A stretch of 64,000 nt of DNA from Verrucosispora sp. NA02020 (GTDB lineage Bacteria > Actinomycetota > Actinomycetes > Mycobacteriales > Micromonosporaceae), in assembly GCF_013364215.1 (NCBI RefSeq), contig NZ_CP054923.1, forward strand, positions 4,092,001 through 4,156,000, in the 5' to 3' direction. Of this stretch, positions 41,474-49,839 are shown piece by piece (positions within the stretch are counted from its first letter, which is position 1; every line of letters starts with the position of its first letter). The position numbers and the translations under genes were made by a program. The notes beneath the pieces are model-generated. The model was not told where the DNA came from. It worked only from the letters and a program-made list of their open reading frames with translations, and made no database searches.

Positions 41474-42231
41474 CGGTGTCGCAGGGTCCGGTGGTGCGAC
41501 CGTACGGGGACACCACGGGTGACGGCATGGTGCAGATGTCGTTCACGTTGCCGGTGCCGCATGACAAGCGGGCCGAGGGTGCGGCGGTCCAGTTGGCGAA
41601 CCGGATGGGGATGGATCCGGCGTTGTTGGTGCACGCGAAGCAGATGGGTGACGGGTTCACGTTCTTCGTGGTGTACGGGCGGGTGAGTCATCTGGTGGAC
41701 CTGTCGGCGGTGCAGGTGGTGGAGCGGGACTTTCCGCTGCTGTCGGCCAAGGAGGTCAACGCGGTGGTGAAGCGGCGGTTACGGCGCAAGTTGTCGGTGG
41801 TGGGGGCGTGTATCGGCACGGACGCGCACACGGTGGGCATCGACGCGATCCTGAACGTGAAGGGGATCGCGGGGGAGAAGGGTCTGGAGTACTACCGGGA
41901 GTTGTCGGTGACGAACCTGGGTGCGCAGGTGAGTGTGCCGGAGTTGGTGGAGGCGGCGCGGGTGGCGCGGGCGGATGCGGTGTTGGTGTCGCAGGTGGTG
42001 ACGCAGCGGGACGCGCATCTGCACAACACGCGGGAGATGTCGGCGGCGTTCCGGGAGGCGTTGCCGGTGGGGCGGCGGCCGTTGTTGATCGTGGGTGGGC
42101 CGCGGTTCGACGAGTCGCAGGCGGCCGAGTTGGGGGTGGATCGGATCTTCGGTCGGGGCACCACGCCGGGTGAGGTGGCGTCGTATCTGGTGCACGCGTT
42201 GGTGACGGGTCGGAAGGTGGGGGCGGCATGA
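41470..42231 (+). CDS. kamE: Lysine 5,6-aminomutase beta subunit (cobalamin-binding)
   Basis: Predicted 253 aa. The base-off/His-on cobalamin motif D-x-H-x2-G is GTDAHTVGIDA (Asp118, His120, Gly123), and the PLP Schiff-base lysine is Lys131 in NVKGIAGEKGLE, eleven residues after the His as in the clostridial enzyme. The Rossmann domain carries both cofactors until substrate binds. GTG start coupled to kamD; its stop overlaps kal. Needs adenosylcobalamin and, by context, the reactivating ATPase two genes downstream. Confidence 0.95.
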   Translation: MTVSQGPVVRPYGDTTGDGMVQMSFTLPVPHDKRAEGAAVQLANRMGMDPALLVHAKQMGDGFTFFVVYGRVSHLVDLSAVQVVERDFPLLSAKEVNAVVKRRLRRKLSVVGACIGTDAHTVGIDAILNVKGIAGEKGLEYYRELSVTNLGAQVSVPELVEAARVARADAVLVSQVVTQRDAHLHNTREMSAAFREALPVGRRPLLIVGGPRFDESQAAELGVDRIFGRGTTPGEVASYLVHALVTGRKVGAA

Positions 42232-42620
42232 CGGATCCTCGGGTGGGCCTGACGGTGACGCATCGGCGGTATGTGCCGTACGCGCATGCGCACTACGCGG
42301 GGAACCTGGTCGACGGGGCGTACGCGTTGGGTCTCTTCGGTGACGTGGCCACGGAGGTGTGTATCCGTACGGACGGGGACGAGGGGTTGTTCGCGTCGTA
42401 CTCGGATGTGCAGTTCCGGGCGCCGTTGCGGGCCGGTGACGTGCTGGAGGTGGTGGCGACGGTGACGCGGGTGGGCACCCGCAGCCGCACGCTGGACTTC
42501 GAGGCGCGGGTGGTGTGTCGGGGGCGCCCGGATCGGGGTGAGTCGGCGGCGGAGGTGTTGGAGGTGCCGGTGGTGGCGGTGTCGGCGACCGGCACGGTGG
42601 TCGTGCCCGCGCCGGTATGA
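42228..42620 (+). CDS. kal: 3-aminobutyryl-CoA ammonia-lyase
   Basis: Predicted 130 aa, hot-dog fold. The characteristic segment HAHYAGNLVDGAYALGLFGDVATEVCIRTDGDEGLFASYSDVQFRAPLRAGD is visible in pieces across residues 18-68 and is that of Kal/beta-alanyl-CoA ammonia-lyase. It removes ammonia from 3-aminobutyryl-CoA to crotonyl-CoA late in lysine fermentation. ATG overlaps the kamE stop and its stop overlaps the next gene. The enzymes that should supply its substrate (Kce and a CoA-transferase) are not in the window. Confidence 0.9.
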   Translation: MTDPRVGLTVTHRRYVPYAHAHYAGNLVDGAYALGLFGDVATEVCIRTDGDEGLFASYSDVQFRAPLRAGDVLEVVATVTRVGTRSRTLDFEARVVCRGRPDRGESAAEVLEVPVVAVSATGTVVVPAPV

Positions 42621-43945
42621 GTGTCGCGGTCTGCGCCGACGTCGGGTCGACGTTCACGAAGGTGGCGGTGGTGGACCTGGCCGGTGGCGGGTTGGTCGGT
42701 GCGGCGTCGGTGCCGACGACGGTGGGTACGGACGTGCTGCACGGTCTGGACGCGGCGGTGGCGGCGGCCGGGGTGGGTGGTCGGGACGTGCCGTGGTTCG
42801 TGTGTTCGTCGGCGGGTGGTGGGCTGCGGTTGGCGGTGGTGGGGTACGAGCCGTTGGTGACCGCGCAGGCGGGTCGGCGGGTGGGGTTGTCGGCGGGGGC
42901 CGATGTGGTGCATGTGGCCGCCGGGCGGCTGGGGCGGGCGGCGCTGGCCGCATTGCGGGCGGCGCGGCCGGACGTGGTGTTGCTGGTGGGTGGCACCGAT
43001 GGTGGGGATGCCGAGACGTTGTCGCACAACGCGACGCGGTTGGCGCGGGCGCGGTGGCGGGTGCCGGTGGTGTTGGCGGGCAACGTGGACGTGCGCGGGG
43101 AGTTGGCGGCGGTGTTGGCCGGTGCGGGGGTGCCGGTGACGGTGGCCGACAACGTGTTGCCGCGTATCGGGGTGTTGGCGCCGCTGTCGGCGCGGGCGGC
43201 GATCCGGCAGGTGTTCCTGCGGCACGTGATCGGCGGTAAGCGGTTGTCGCGGGGGTCGCGGTTCGCGCGGTTGGTGCGGGCGGCGACGCCGGACGCGGTG
43301 CTGACCGGGGTGGAGGTGTTGGCGGACGCGGCCGGTGGTGACCTGGTGGTGGTGGACGTGGGGGGCGCCACCACGGACGTGTATTCGGTGTTGACGCCGG
43401 ACGAGCGGGCCGACGGGCCGGGTCGGGAGGTGGCCGGGGCGTTGTGGCGGGCGCGGACGGTGGAGGGGGATCTGGGGATGCGGTGGAGCGCGCCGGGGGT
43501 GGTGCGGGCGGCCGTGGAGGAGCGGCTGGTCGGTGACGGCGAGCGGGACGCGTTGGCGGGCGCGGCGGCGGTGCGGGCCGCCGATCCGGGTTTCCTGCCG
43601 TCGGATGCGGCGGCGCGGGCGTCCGACGGCCGGTTGGCGGCGTTGGCGGCGACGGTGGCGGTGCGTCGGCACGCCCGGGGGGTGGGTACGGGTGAGCGGG
43701 CCGGTCGGGATCTGCGGGACGTGCGGTTGCTGGTGGGCTCGGGTGGGGTGTTGCGGCATGCCCGTGCCGGCGAGGTGACGCCGGTGTGGCAGGCGGTGTT
43801 GGGTGATCACGCGGGTGGGTGGGCGGTGCCGAGGGCGGCGCGGGCGGTGGTGGACTCCGACTACGTGTTGGCGGCGGCGGGGTTGTTGGCGGCGGAGCAT
43901 CCGGGGGCGGCGCGGGCGTTGCTGGGGCCGTTGGTGTCGGCGTGA
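42617..43945 (+). CDS. GlmL/MutL-type actin-fold ATPase (B12 mutase reactivase)
   Basis: Predicted 442 aa, ASKHA (actin/Hsp70) ATPase fold: phosphate-1 loop VCADVGSTFTKVAVVDL and phosphate-2 loop VVVDVGGATTDVYSV. This is the MutL/GlmL family associated with glutamate mutase and other aminomutases, thought to exchange damaged cobalamin in the enzyme. Placement directly after kamDE-kal makes reactivation of KamDE its likely task. Start overlaps the kal stop; last gene of the operon. No relation to the DNA mismatch-repair MutL. Confidence 0.88.
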   Translation: MSVAVCADVGSTFTKVAVVDLAGGGLVGAASVPTTVGTDVLHGLDAAVAAAGVGGRDVPWFVCSSAGGGLRLAVVGYEPLVTAQAGRRVGLSAGADVVHVAAGRLGRAALAALRAARPDVVLLVGGTDGGDAETLSHNATRLARARWRVPVVLAGNVDVRGELAAVLAGAGVPVTVADNVLPRIGVLAPLSARAAIRQVFLRHVIGGKRLSRGSRFARLVRAATPDAVLTGVEVLADAAGGDLVVVDVGGATTDVYSVLTPDERADGPGREVAGALWRARTVEGDLGMRWSAPGVVRAAVEERLVGDGERDALAGAAAVRAADPGFLPSDAAARASDGRLAALAATVAVRRHARGVGTGERAGRDLRDVRLLVGSGGVLRHARAGEVTPVWQAVLGDHAGGWAVPRAARAVVDSDYVLAAAGLLAAEHPGAARALLGPLVSA

Positions 43946-44021
43946 CCGGTGTCGGGTCGACTGCGGACGGTGACGGTGAGCGCGACACGCCGTGCCGGTG
44001 TGGCGACTCGTCGGGGGTGGG

Positions 44022-44052
44022 TTGACAAGGCCGGGGGTGTGCCACGTACCGT
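44022..44052 (+). promoter_or_regulatory. Strong promoter-like element before the candidate RNA
   Basis: TTGACA (44022-44027) is a perfect -35; TACCGT (44047-44052) fits TANNNT with a 19-bp spacer. No coding frame with a ribosome site follows, so the transcript would be noncoding. Confidence 0.5.
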
Positions 44053-44057
44053 CTTTG

Positions 44058-44345
44058 AGTCCTACCACGGGAAGCGGCTGTTGTTCGCTTCGTCCCTTCG
44101 TCCGCTGGCCGAGCGACGGTTGTCGCGGCGGCCAGGTCCAGCGGGCGGGGGTCGGCGGGGCGGCGCGAACCGGCCGCGGTTACCGGTGTACGGGCAGGGT
44201 GGGGTGCACGGCCAGTAGACAACGGCCCGACGGGGACAGCCAGTCACCGTCCGGTCGGTCCGAAGGTCGGCGTGCCTCATTCCCGCCGCACCGGCTGGGA
44301 AGGGCCTGGGAGCATCGGGGCGCGGCATACGCCGCGCCCCGATTT
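44058..44345 (+). ncRNA. Candidate structured small RNA (about 290 nt)
   Basis: Between kam operon end and the convergent XRE gene there is no plausible gene, but there is a promoter-like element, several strong hairpins and a terminator with T-tail. Hairpins: GAAGCG/CGCTTC (44071-44076 with 44086-44091); CTGGCCG-A-GCGAC-GGTT-GTCGC-GG-CGGCCAG (44105-44135); TTCCC...GGGAA near 44280-44300; and the terminator. Length resembles actinobacterial 6S-like/Ms1 RNAs, but I find no sequence signature to assign a family. It could also be a long untranslated tail. Confidence 0.45.
44315..44345. terminator. Intrinsic terminator with TTT tail
   Basis: TCGGGGCGCGGC-ATAC-GCCGCGCCCCGA: 12-bp perfect stem, tetraloop, followed by TTT. 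It lies 8 bp before the stop of the convergent XRE gene and can serve both directions. Confidence 0.85.
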
Positions 44346-44352
44346 CGTGTGC

Positions 44353-44934
44353 TCAGTCGGCGGCGGGTCGGGCCCGCACGTGCAGGCGTTCGCCCTGGGG
44401 GCCGAAGAGGTTGAGGACTTCGGCGGGGGTCGGGTCGGGGTTGGCGACGGAGTGCGGCACGCGGGTGTCGAATTCGGCGACCTCGCCGGGGTTGAGGATC
44501 AGGTCGTGCTCGCCCAGGCGTAGCCGGATGCGGCCGGAGAGCACGTACAGCCATTCGTAGCCCTCGTGCGAGGAGGGTTGCGGGTCGGTGGGGGTGTGTG
44601 GCGGCAGGATCTGTTTGAACGCCTGGACGCCGCCGGGGCGGCGGGTCAGCGGCAGGAACGTCATGCCGTGGCGGACGATCGGTCGGGGGCGGACGCGGGG
44701 GTCGCCGACGGTGGGCGCGCCGACGAGTTCGTCCAGGGGCACCTGGTGGGCGCGGGCCAGCGGCAGGAGCAGTTCCAGGGTGGGGCGGCGGTGGCCGGAT
44801 TCGAGTCGGGACAGGGTGCTGACGGAGATTCCGGTGGTGTCGGCGAGTTCGGTCAGGGTGGTGCCGCGTTGTTTGCGGAGCGCGCGGAGCCGGGGGCCGA
44901 CCTCCGCGAGCACCGCCGCCTCGTCGTTTGCCAT
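44353..44934 (-). CDS. XRE-family regulator with C-terminal cupin domain
   Basis: Predicted 193 aa. N-terminal helix-turn-helix LRALRKQRGTTLTELADTTGISVSTLSRLESGHRRPTLELLLPLA, then a single cupin barrel (SSHEGYEWLYVLSGRIRLRLGEHDLILNPGEVAEFDTRVPHSV) that binds a small ligand or metal. This architecture controls amine, sugar or antibiotic genes in actinobacteria. It is divergent from the FAD/methyltransferase fusion across 74 bp, its most likely target. ATG start. Confidence 0.9.
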   Translation of the reverse strand: MANDEAAVLAEVGPRLRALRKQRGTTLTELADTTGISVSTLSRLESGHRRPTLELLLPLARAHQVPLDELVGAPTVGDPRVRPRPIVRHGMTFLPLTRRPGGVQAFKQILPPHTPTDPQPSSHEGYEWLYVLSGRIRLRLGEHDLILNPGEVAEFDTRVPHSVANPDPTPAEVLNLFGPQGERLHVRARPAAD

Positions 44935-45008
44935 AACAGCAACATTACTTGTCGTTTTGGCGGGTCGGGTGCAGCGTGGGTGCCAGCGAAGGTCACGAGG
45001 GGGTACGC

Positions 45009-46586
45009 ATGGACGACGAATACGACGTGGTGGTGGTCGGCGGTGGCGCGGCCGGGCTGGCCGGGGCGCTGGCCCTGGCGCGGGCCCGCCGCTCGGTGCT
45101 GGTGGTGGACGCGGGAGCGCCCCGCAACGCCCCCGCCGACCGGGTGCACAACTACCTGGGGCGGGAGGGTACGCCGCCGGCGGAGTTGACGGCGACGGGT
45201 CGCGCCGAGGTCACCGGGCACGGCGGGCACGTCGTGGACGGGCGCGTCGAGGCGGTGACCCGCGACGGGGACGACTTCGTGGTGGACGTCGACGGCGACC
45301 GGCGGGTACGGGCCCGGCGGCTGCTGGTGACCACCGGCCTGGTCGACGAACTGCCGCAGGTGCCGGGGTTGGCGCCGCGGTGGGGCCGGGACGTGCTGCA
45401 CTGCCCGTACTGCCACGGGTGGGAGGTGCGCGACCGGCGCGTGGGGGTGCTGGCGACCGGGCCCCTGGCGGTGCATCAGGCGCTGCTGTGGCGGCAGTGG
45501 AGCCCACACGTGGTGTTCCTGGCCCATGAGGGGCCGGCACCCGACGCCGAGCAGGCCGAGCGGTTGGCCGCGCGCGGCATCGGCGTGGTGCCGGGTGCGG
45601 TGAGCGGTGTGACGGTGGCCGAGGACCGGCTGACCGGTGTGACGCTGGCCTCCGGTGCGGAGGTGCCGCTGGACGCGCTGGTGGTGGCGACGGCGATGAC
45701 CGCCCGGTCGGCGCTGCTGGAGTCGCTCGGGCTGGTCCCGCAGGACGTGGAGATGTCCGGGCACGTGGTCGGTCGGCGCATCGCGGCCGACGCGACCGGC
45801 GCCACCGACGTGGCGGGGGTGTGGGTGGCGGGCAACGTCACCGATGTGTCCGCGCAGGTGATCCGGGCCGCCGGGGCGGGCCTGACGGCCGGGGCGGCGA
45901 TCAACGCCGACCTGGTCGAGGAGGACACCCGGCGCGCGGTGGCCGCGCGTCGGCGGCAGCGCGAGGAGATGTTCACCGAGGCGGCCTGGGAGGAGCGGTA
46001 CCGGTCGAGGGCGTCGATGTGGAGCGGCCGACCCAACCCGCAGCTCGTCGCCGAGGTGGCGGGCACCACGCCGGGCCGGGCGTTGGACGTGGGCAGCGGT
46101 GAGGGCGCCGACGCGGTGTGGCTGGCCGAACAGGGCTGGCAGGTCACCGGTGTGGACATCTCCGCCACCGCCCTGGAGCGGGCCGCCGCGCACGCCCGGG
46201 CCGCCGGTGCGCAGGTCGCCGACCGCATCGAGTTCACGCACGCGGACCTGTTGAGCTGGGCGCCGCCGGTGGGCGCGTACGACCTGGTGTCGGCGCAGTT
46301 CATGCAGCTTCCGCCGGAACCTCGGCGGGAGATGTTCGCGCGGCTGGCCGAGGCGGTGGCGCCCGGCGGGCGGCTGCTGATCGTCGGGCACGACCCGGGG
46401 GACACGCACGTCGGTGGTCACCGCGCCCACTACCCGGAGATGATGTTCACCGCCGAGCAGGTCGCCGCGGACCTGGACCCGCAGCGCTTCGAGGTGCTGG
46501 TGACGCAGAGCCGGCCCCGCTCGGCGGTGCACGACGGCCGGGAGGTGGTCATCCACGACGCGGTGCTGGTGGCCCGCCGCCGCTGA
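45009..46586 (+). CDS. Bifunctional thioredoxin-reductase-like flavoprotein / SAM methyltransferase fusion
   Basis: Predicted 525 aa with two domains. Residues 1-300: FAD site VVVVGGGAAGLAGALALARA, redox motif CPYC in VLHCPYCHGWEVRD, and late FAD contact GVWVAGNVTD, as in thioredoxin reductase-like proteins of the gliotoxin GliT type. The NADPH motif (VGVLATGPLAVHQALL) is degenerate. Residues 310-525: class I methyltransferase with ALDVGSGEGADAVWLAEQG as SAM site. A dithiol-oxidising plus S-methylating protein would fit disulfide or thiol metabolites (inference). ATG 45009 with GAGGGGG upstream; divergent from the XRE-cupin regulator. Confidence 0.85.
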   Translation: MDDEYDVVVVGGGAAGLAGALALARARRSVLVVDAGAPRNAPADRVHNYLGREGTPPAELTATGRAEVTGHGGHVVDGRVEAVTRDGDDFVVDVDGDRRVRARRLLVTTGLVDELPQVPGLAPRWGRDVLHCPYCHGWEVRDRRVGVLATGPLAVHQALLWRQWSPHVVFLAHEGPAPDAEQAERLAARGIGVVPGAVSGVTVAEDRLTGVTLASGAEVPLDALVVATAMTARSALLESLGLVPQDVEMSGHVVGRRIAADATGATDVAGVWVAGNVTDVSAQVIRAAGAGLTAGAAINADLVEEDTRRAVAARRRQREEMFTEAAWEERYRSRASMWSGRPNPQLVAEVAGTTPGRALDVGSGEGADAVWLAEQGWQVTGVDISATALERAAAHARAAGAQVADRIEFTHADLLSWAPPVGAYDLVSAQFMQLPPEPRREMFARLAEAVAPGGRLLIVGHDPGDTHVGGHRAHYPEMMFTAEQVAADLDPQRFEVLVTQSRPRSAVHDGREVVIHDAVLVARRR

Positions 46587-46607
46587 GACACCCGCCGCGA
46601 AACGGAC

Positions 46608-46668
46608 ACGCCGACGCGGTCAGCGGCCGGGCGGGAGGATCGCCCACCGCCGGTGACCGCGTCGGCGT
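46608..46668 (+). terminator. Hairpin after the fusion gene
   Basis: ACGCCGACGCGGTCA (46608-46622) pairs perfectly over 15 bp with 46654-46668. It ends the fusion-gene transcript before lnt. Confidence 0.6.
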
Positions 46669-46699
46669 CCGGGGACGCCGGGCGGGTAGCCTTCGGCGC

Positions 46700-48334
46700 G
46701 TGACCCCGCCTGACGCCCCCGTGACGACCACGGACCGCGCCGACGCGCCCGCCGACGTCCGCCGGCCCGACGGCGCACCCCGGCCGTTGCCCCTGCCGGT
46801 GGCGGTGGCGATGGCGGTCACCGCCGGGCTGGCGCTGCTGCTGGCGTTCCCGCCGTACGGGTGGTGGCCGCTGGCACCGGTCGGGGTGGCGCTGCTGGCC
46901 GCCGCGACGCACCGGCGTCGACTGCGGGCCGGCGCGGGTCTGGGTTTCCTCACCGGGTTGGCGCTGTTCGCGCCGCTGCTGTCCTGGACGAACCTGCACA
47001 CCGGCTACCTGCCGTGGGTGCTGCTGTCGCTGTTGCAGGCGGGCTACCTGGCGCTGCTGGGTCTGGCCACCGCGTGGGTGTCGCCGCTGGCCGACCGGTA
47101 TCCGGCGGTGTGGCCGGCGCTGACCGGTGTGCTGTGGGTGGGGCAGGAGGCGCTGCGGGACCGGACCCCGTTCGGGGGGTTCCCGTGGGGGCGGTTGGCC
47201 TTCGGTCAGGACGGCTCGCCGCTGCTGGGGCTGGCCGCCGTCGGCGGTGCCCCGCTGGTCACGTTCGCCGTCGCCACCGCCGGTGGGCTGCTGCTGACCG
47301 GCGTGTGGTGGACGCTGCGGGTCCGCCGGGCCGCCGGTGTGCGCTGGTGGACCCCGGCCGCCGGATGCGCGGCGGCGCTGGTGCTGTTGGTCGGCGGGGG
47401 GCTGCTGGTGCCGGTGAGCACCACGGTCACCGGTGACACGGTGACCGTCGCCATCGTGCAGGGCAACGTGCCGCGCCTCGGGTTGGACTTCAACGCCCAA
47501 CGGCAGGCGGTGCTGAACAACCACGTGGACGCCACCATCGCCCTGGCCGGTGAGGTGGCCGCCGGCACCCGGGCCCGACCGGACCTGGTGGTGTGGCCGG
47601 AGAACTCCAGCGACATCGACCCGCTGCGCAACCAGTCGGCCAACATCCGCATCTCCGAGGCCGCCGACGCGATCGGCGTACCGATCCTGGTCGGTGCGGT
47701 GCTGACCGGCCCCGAGCAGGGCCAGGTGCGCAACGCGGGGCTGCTGTGGCGGCCGGGAAGCGGCCCCGACCTGGAGCAGCTCTACATCAAGCGGCATCCG
47801 GTGCCGTTCGCCGAATACGTGCCGTTGCGGCGGATCGCCCGGATGGTCAGCGACCAGGTCGACCGGGTCCGGGCCGACTTCGTGGCCGGCACCGCACCGG
47901 GGGTGGTGCGGACCCCGGCGGCGGTGCTCGGCGACGTGATCTGCTTCGAGGTGGCCTACGACGGGCTGGTCCGCGACACCGTCGTCGGTGGGGCGCAGCT
48001 GCTGGTGGTGCAGACCAACAACGCCACCTTCGACGTGGCCGAGGCCCGCCAGCAGTTGGCCATGGTCCGGTTGCGGGCCGTCGAGCACGGTCGGCCCGCG
48101 TTGATGGCCTCCACGGTCGGAGTGTCCGGGTTCGTCTCCCCGGACGGGCGGGTAAGCGACGCCACCGGGTTCAACACCCAGGCGGTCGTGGTGCGTGAGC
48201 TGCGACTGACCGAGGGGCGCACCCTCGCCACCCGGGTCGGGGTGCTGCCCGAGGTGGTGCTGGCCGGGCTGGCCGTGGCCGCGTTGGTCGGGGCGGCCCT
48301 GGTGCGGCGCCGGTGGGGCGGCCGAGCCGGATGA
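46700..48334 (+). CDS. lnt: Apolipoprotein N-acyltransferase
   Basis: Predicted 544 aa from GTG 46700; the frame is open far upstream, but those codons overlap the preceding gene. N-terminal half: about seven membrane segments. C-terminal half: nitrilase-type domain with the Glu-Lys-Cys triad in VVWPENSSD, LYIKRHPVPFAEYVP and GDVICFEVAYDG. It transfers an acyl chain from phospholipid to the N-terminal cysteine of lipoproteins. It is followed 27 bp later by ppm1, the standard actinobacterial pair (fused in Mycobacterium tuberculosis). Confidence 0.93.
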   Translation: MTPPDAPVTTTDRADAPADVRRPDGAPRPLPLPVAVAMAVTAGLALLLAFPPYGWWPLAPVGVALLAAATHRRRLRAGAGLGFLTGLALFAPLLSWTNLHTGYLPWVLLSLLQAGYLALLGLATAWVSPLADRYPAVWPALTGVLWVGQEALRDRTPFGGFPWGRLAFGQDGSPLLGLAAVGGAPLVTFAVATAGGLLLTGVWWTLRVRRAAGVRWWTPAAGCAAALVLLVGGGLLVPVSTTVTGDTVTVAIVQGNVPRLGLDFNAQRQAVLNNHVDATIALAGEVAAGTRARPDLVVWPENSSDIDPLRNQSANIRISEAADAIGVPILVGAVLTGPEQGQVRNAGLLWRPGSGPDLEQLYIKRHPVPFAEYVPLRRIARMVSDQVDRVRADFVAGTAPGVVRTPAAVLGDVICFEVAYDGLVRDTVVGGAQLLVVQTNNATFDVAEARQQLAMVRLRAVEHGRPALMASTVGVSGFVSPDGRVSDATGFNTQAVVVRELRLTEGRTLATRVGVLPEVVLAGLAVAALVGAALVRRRWGGRAG

Positions 48335-48361
48335 CCGGCGGCTGCCCGGAGAGGGGCAGCG

Positions 48362-49171
48362 GTGATGCGCAGGACCGAGATCCGCCCGGCCGCGACCGGG
48401 GTGCCCGGCGTGGGTCGGGTGCTGGTGGTCATCCCGACCTTCAACGAGGCCGACAACGTCAGCGCGATCGTGCGGCGGGTCCGTGCCGCCGCGCCGCAGG
48501 TGGAGATCCTCGTCGCCGACGACAACAGTCCCGACGGCACCGGCCGTATCGCCGACGGGCTGGCGCGCGGCGACACCCACGTGCACGTGTTGCACCGGGA
48601 GGGCAAGCAGGGACTCGGCGCGGCGTACCTGGCGGGGTTCGCGTGGGCGCGGCACCGCGGCTACGACGCGGTGGTGGAGATGGACGCCGACGGTTCACAC
48701 GCCCCGGAGGACCTGCCGGCGCTGTTGAACGCCGCCCGGCACGCCGACGTGGTGATCGGGTCGCGGTGGACCCGGGGTGCCCGGGTGCTGAACTGGCCGC
48801 TGCGGCGGCTGCTGCTGTCGCGGTGCGGCAACCTGTACGCGCGCCTGGCGCTGGGCATGCCGGTGGCCGACGCCACCGGCGGCTACCGCGTGTACCGGGC
48901 CGGTGTGCTCGACGCCCTGGACCTGGAGTCGGTGTGCTCGCAGGGGTACTCGTTCCAGGTGGAGCTGTCCCGGTTGGCGCACCGCGCCGGGGCGCGGATC
49001 GTCGAGGTGCCGATCACGTTCGCCGAGCGGGAACGCGGCGACAGCAAGATGAGTCCGCTGATCGTGGCCGAGGCGCTGTGGCGCATCACCGGCTGGGCGG
49101 TACGCGACCGGCGGACGGCGGCGCGGCAGGGTTGGCAGGCGGCGACGGTGGGGCGGGCCCGCTGGCCGTGA
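48362..49171 (+). CDS. ppm1: Polyprenol monophosphomannose synthase
   Basis: Predicted 269 aa, GT2 fold without membrane domain. VVIPTFNEADN opens the nucleotide-binding domain, the D-x-D motif is in VVEMDADGSHAPEDL, and VIGSRWTRGA plus GGYRVYRAGVL are dolichol-phosphate-mannose synthase signatures. It transfers mannose from GDP-mannose to polyprenyl phosphate for lipoglycan and protein O-mannosylation. GTG 48362 is followed at once by ATG 48365; either may be used (GGAGAGG lies 7-10 nt upstream). Confidence 0.92.
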   Translation: MMRRTEIRPAATGVPGVGRVLVVIPTFNEADNVSAIVRRVRAAAPQVEILVADDNSPDGTGRIADGLARGDTHVHVLHREGKQGLGAAYLAGFAWARHRGYDAVVEMDADGSHAPEDLPALLNAARHADVVIGSRWTRGARVLNWPLRRLLLSRCGNLYARLALGMPVADATGGYRVYRAGVLDALDLESVCSQGYSFQVELSRLAHRAGARIVEVPITFAERERGDSKMSPLIVAEALWRITGWAVRDRRTAARQGWQAATVGRARWP

Positions 49172-49261
49172 GCCGGAGCGTGTCATGCTGGACGGACGGG
49201 ACGGCTGCGCCCCGCCGGGTGCGCCGTCCGATGACGAGCGCCGTGAGGCGGATGGGGTGAG

Positions 49262-49816
49262 ATGCGCCGGACAGTGAAGTTCGTACCGTTGGCCCTGCTG
49301 CTGTCCCTGGCAGCGGAACTGGCCGTGTTCGTGGTGGTGGGCCGGGCGATCGGCTTCGGCGCGGCGACCCTGCTGGTGTTCGCGGCCTCGCTGCTGGGAC
49401 TGGTCCTGCTACGCCGCGAGGGGATTCGGGCCTGGCGAGGCTTCCGGGACGCCGCACAGTCCGGCCGGCCGCCCGGAGGTCAGGTCACCGACGGGCTGAT
49501 CGGACTGCTCGGCGCGCTGCTGCTGGCCACCCCGGGGCTGGTCAGCGGCGTGGTGGGGTTGGTGCTGCTGGTGCCGCCGGTGCGCCGCATCGCCCGGGGC
49601 GGCGTGCAGCGGTCCGCGGAGCGGCGGGTGTCGTCGATGGCCGCCGGTGACCTGTTCGGGCCGCGTCGGGTACACGTGTACCGGGGTGCGCCGCAGCAGC
49701 CGGCCGGCGAGCAGCCCGCCGGCGCACCGCAGCCCGCGCCGCCGCAGCAGCCGGTGACGCCGCCGCTGGTGGACGACGGCCGCGCCATCGAGGGCGAGAT
49801 CGTGGAGCCGCGCTGA
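49262..49816 (+). CDS. fxsA: FxsA-family membrane protein
   Basis: Predicted 184 aa. Hydrophobic segments around residues 8-55 and 75-105 with the FxsA pattern LALLLSLAAELAVFVVVGRAIGFG, then LLGALLLATPGLVSGVVGLVLLVPPVRR. The C-terminal third is a Pro/Gln-rich cytoplasmic tail. FxsA in E. coli counters phage exclusion by F plasmid PifA; the normal role is unknown. ATG start. Convergent with rbpA, separated by a strong hairpin. Confidence 0.88.
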   Translation: MRRTVKFVPLALLLSLAAELAVFVVVGRAIGFGAATLLVFAASLLGLVLLRREGIRAWRGFRDAAQSGRPPGGQVTDGLIGLLGALLLATPGLVSGVVGLVLLVPPVRRIARGGVQRSAERRVSSMAAGDLFGPRRVHVYRGAPQQPAGEQPAGAPQPAPPQQPVTPPLVDDGRAIEGEIVEPR

Positions 49817-49839
49817 GAGCACGCCACCGCACGCACGAC

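Noticed and set aside
42617..43945. DNA mismatch repair MutL
   Set aside because: The name collides, but the protein has actin-like ATPase loops and lies in a B12 mutase operon; no GHKL ATPase motifs.
46430..48655. A 741-codon open frame on the minus strand opposite lnt and ppm1
   Set aside because: It mirrors genuine genes in high-GC DNA, shows His/Arg/Gln-rich low-complexity translation and no family motifs or ribosome site.
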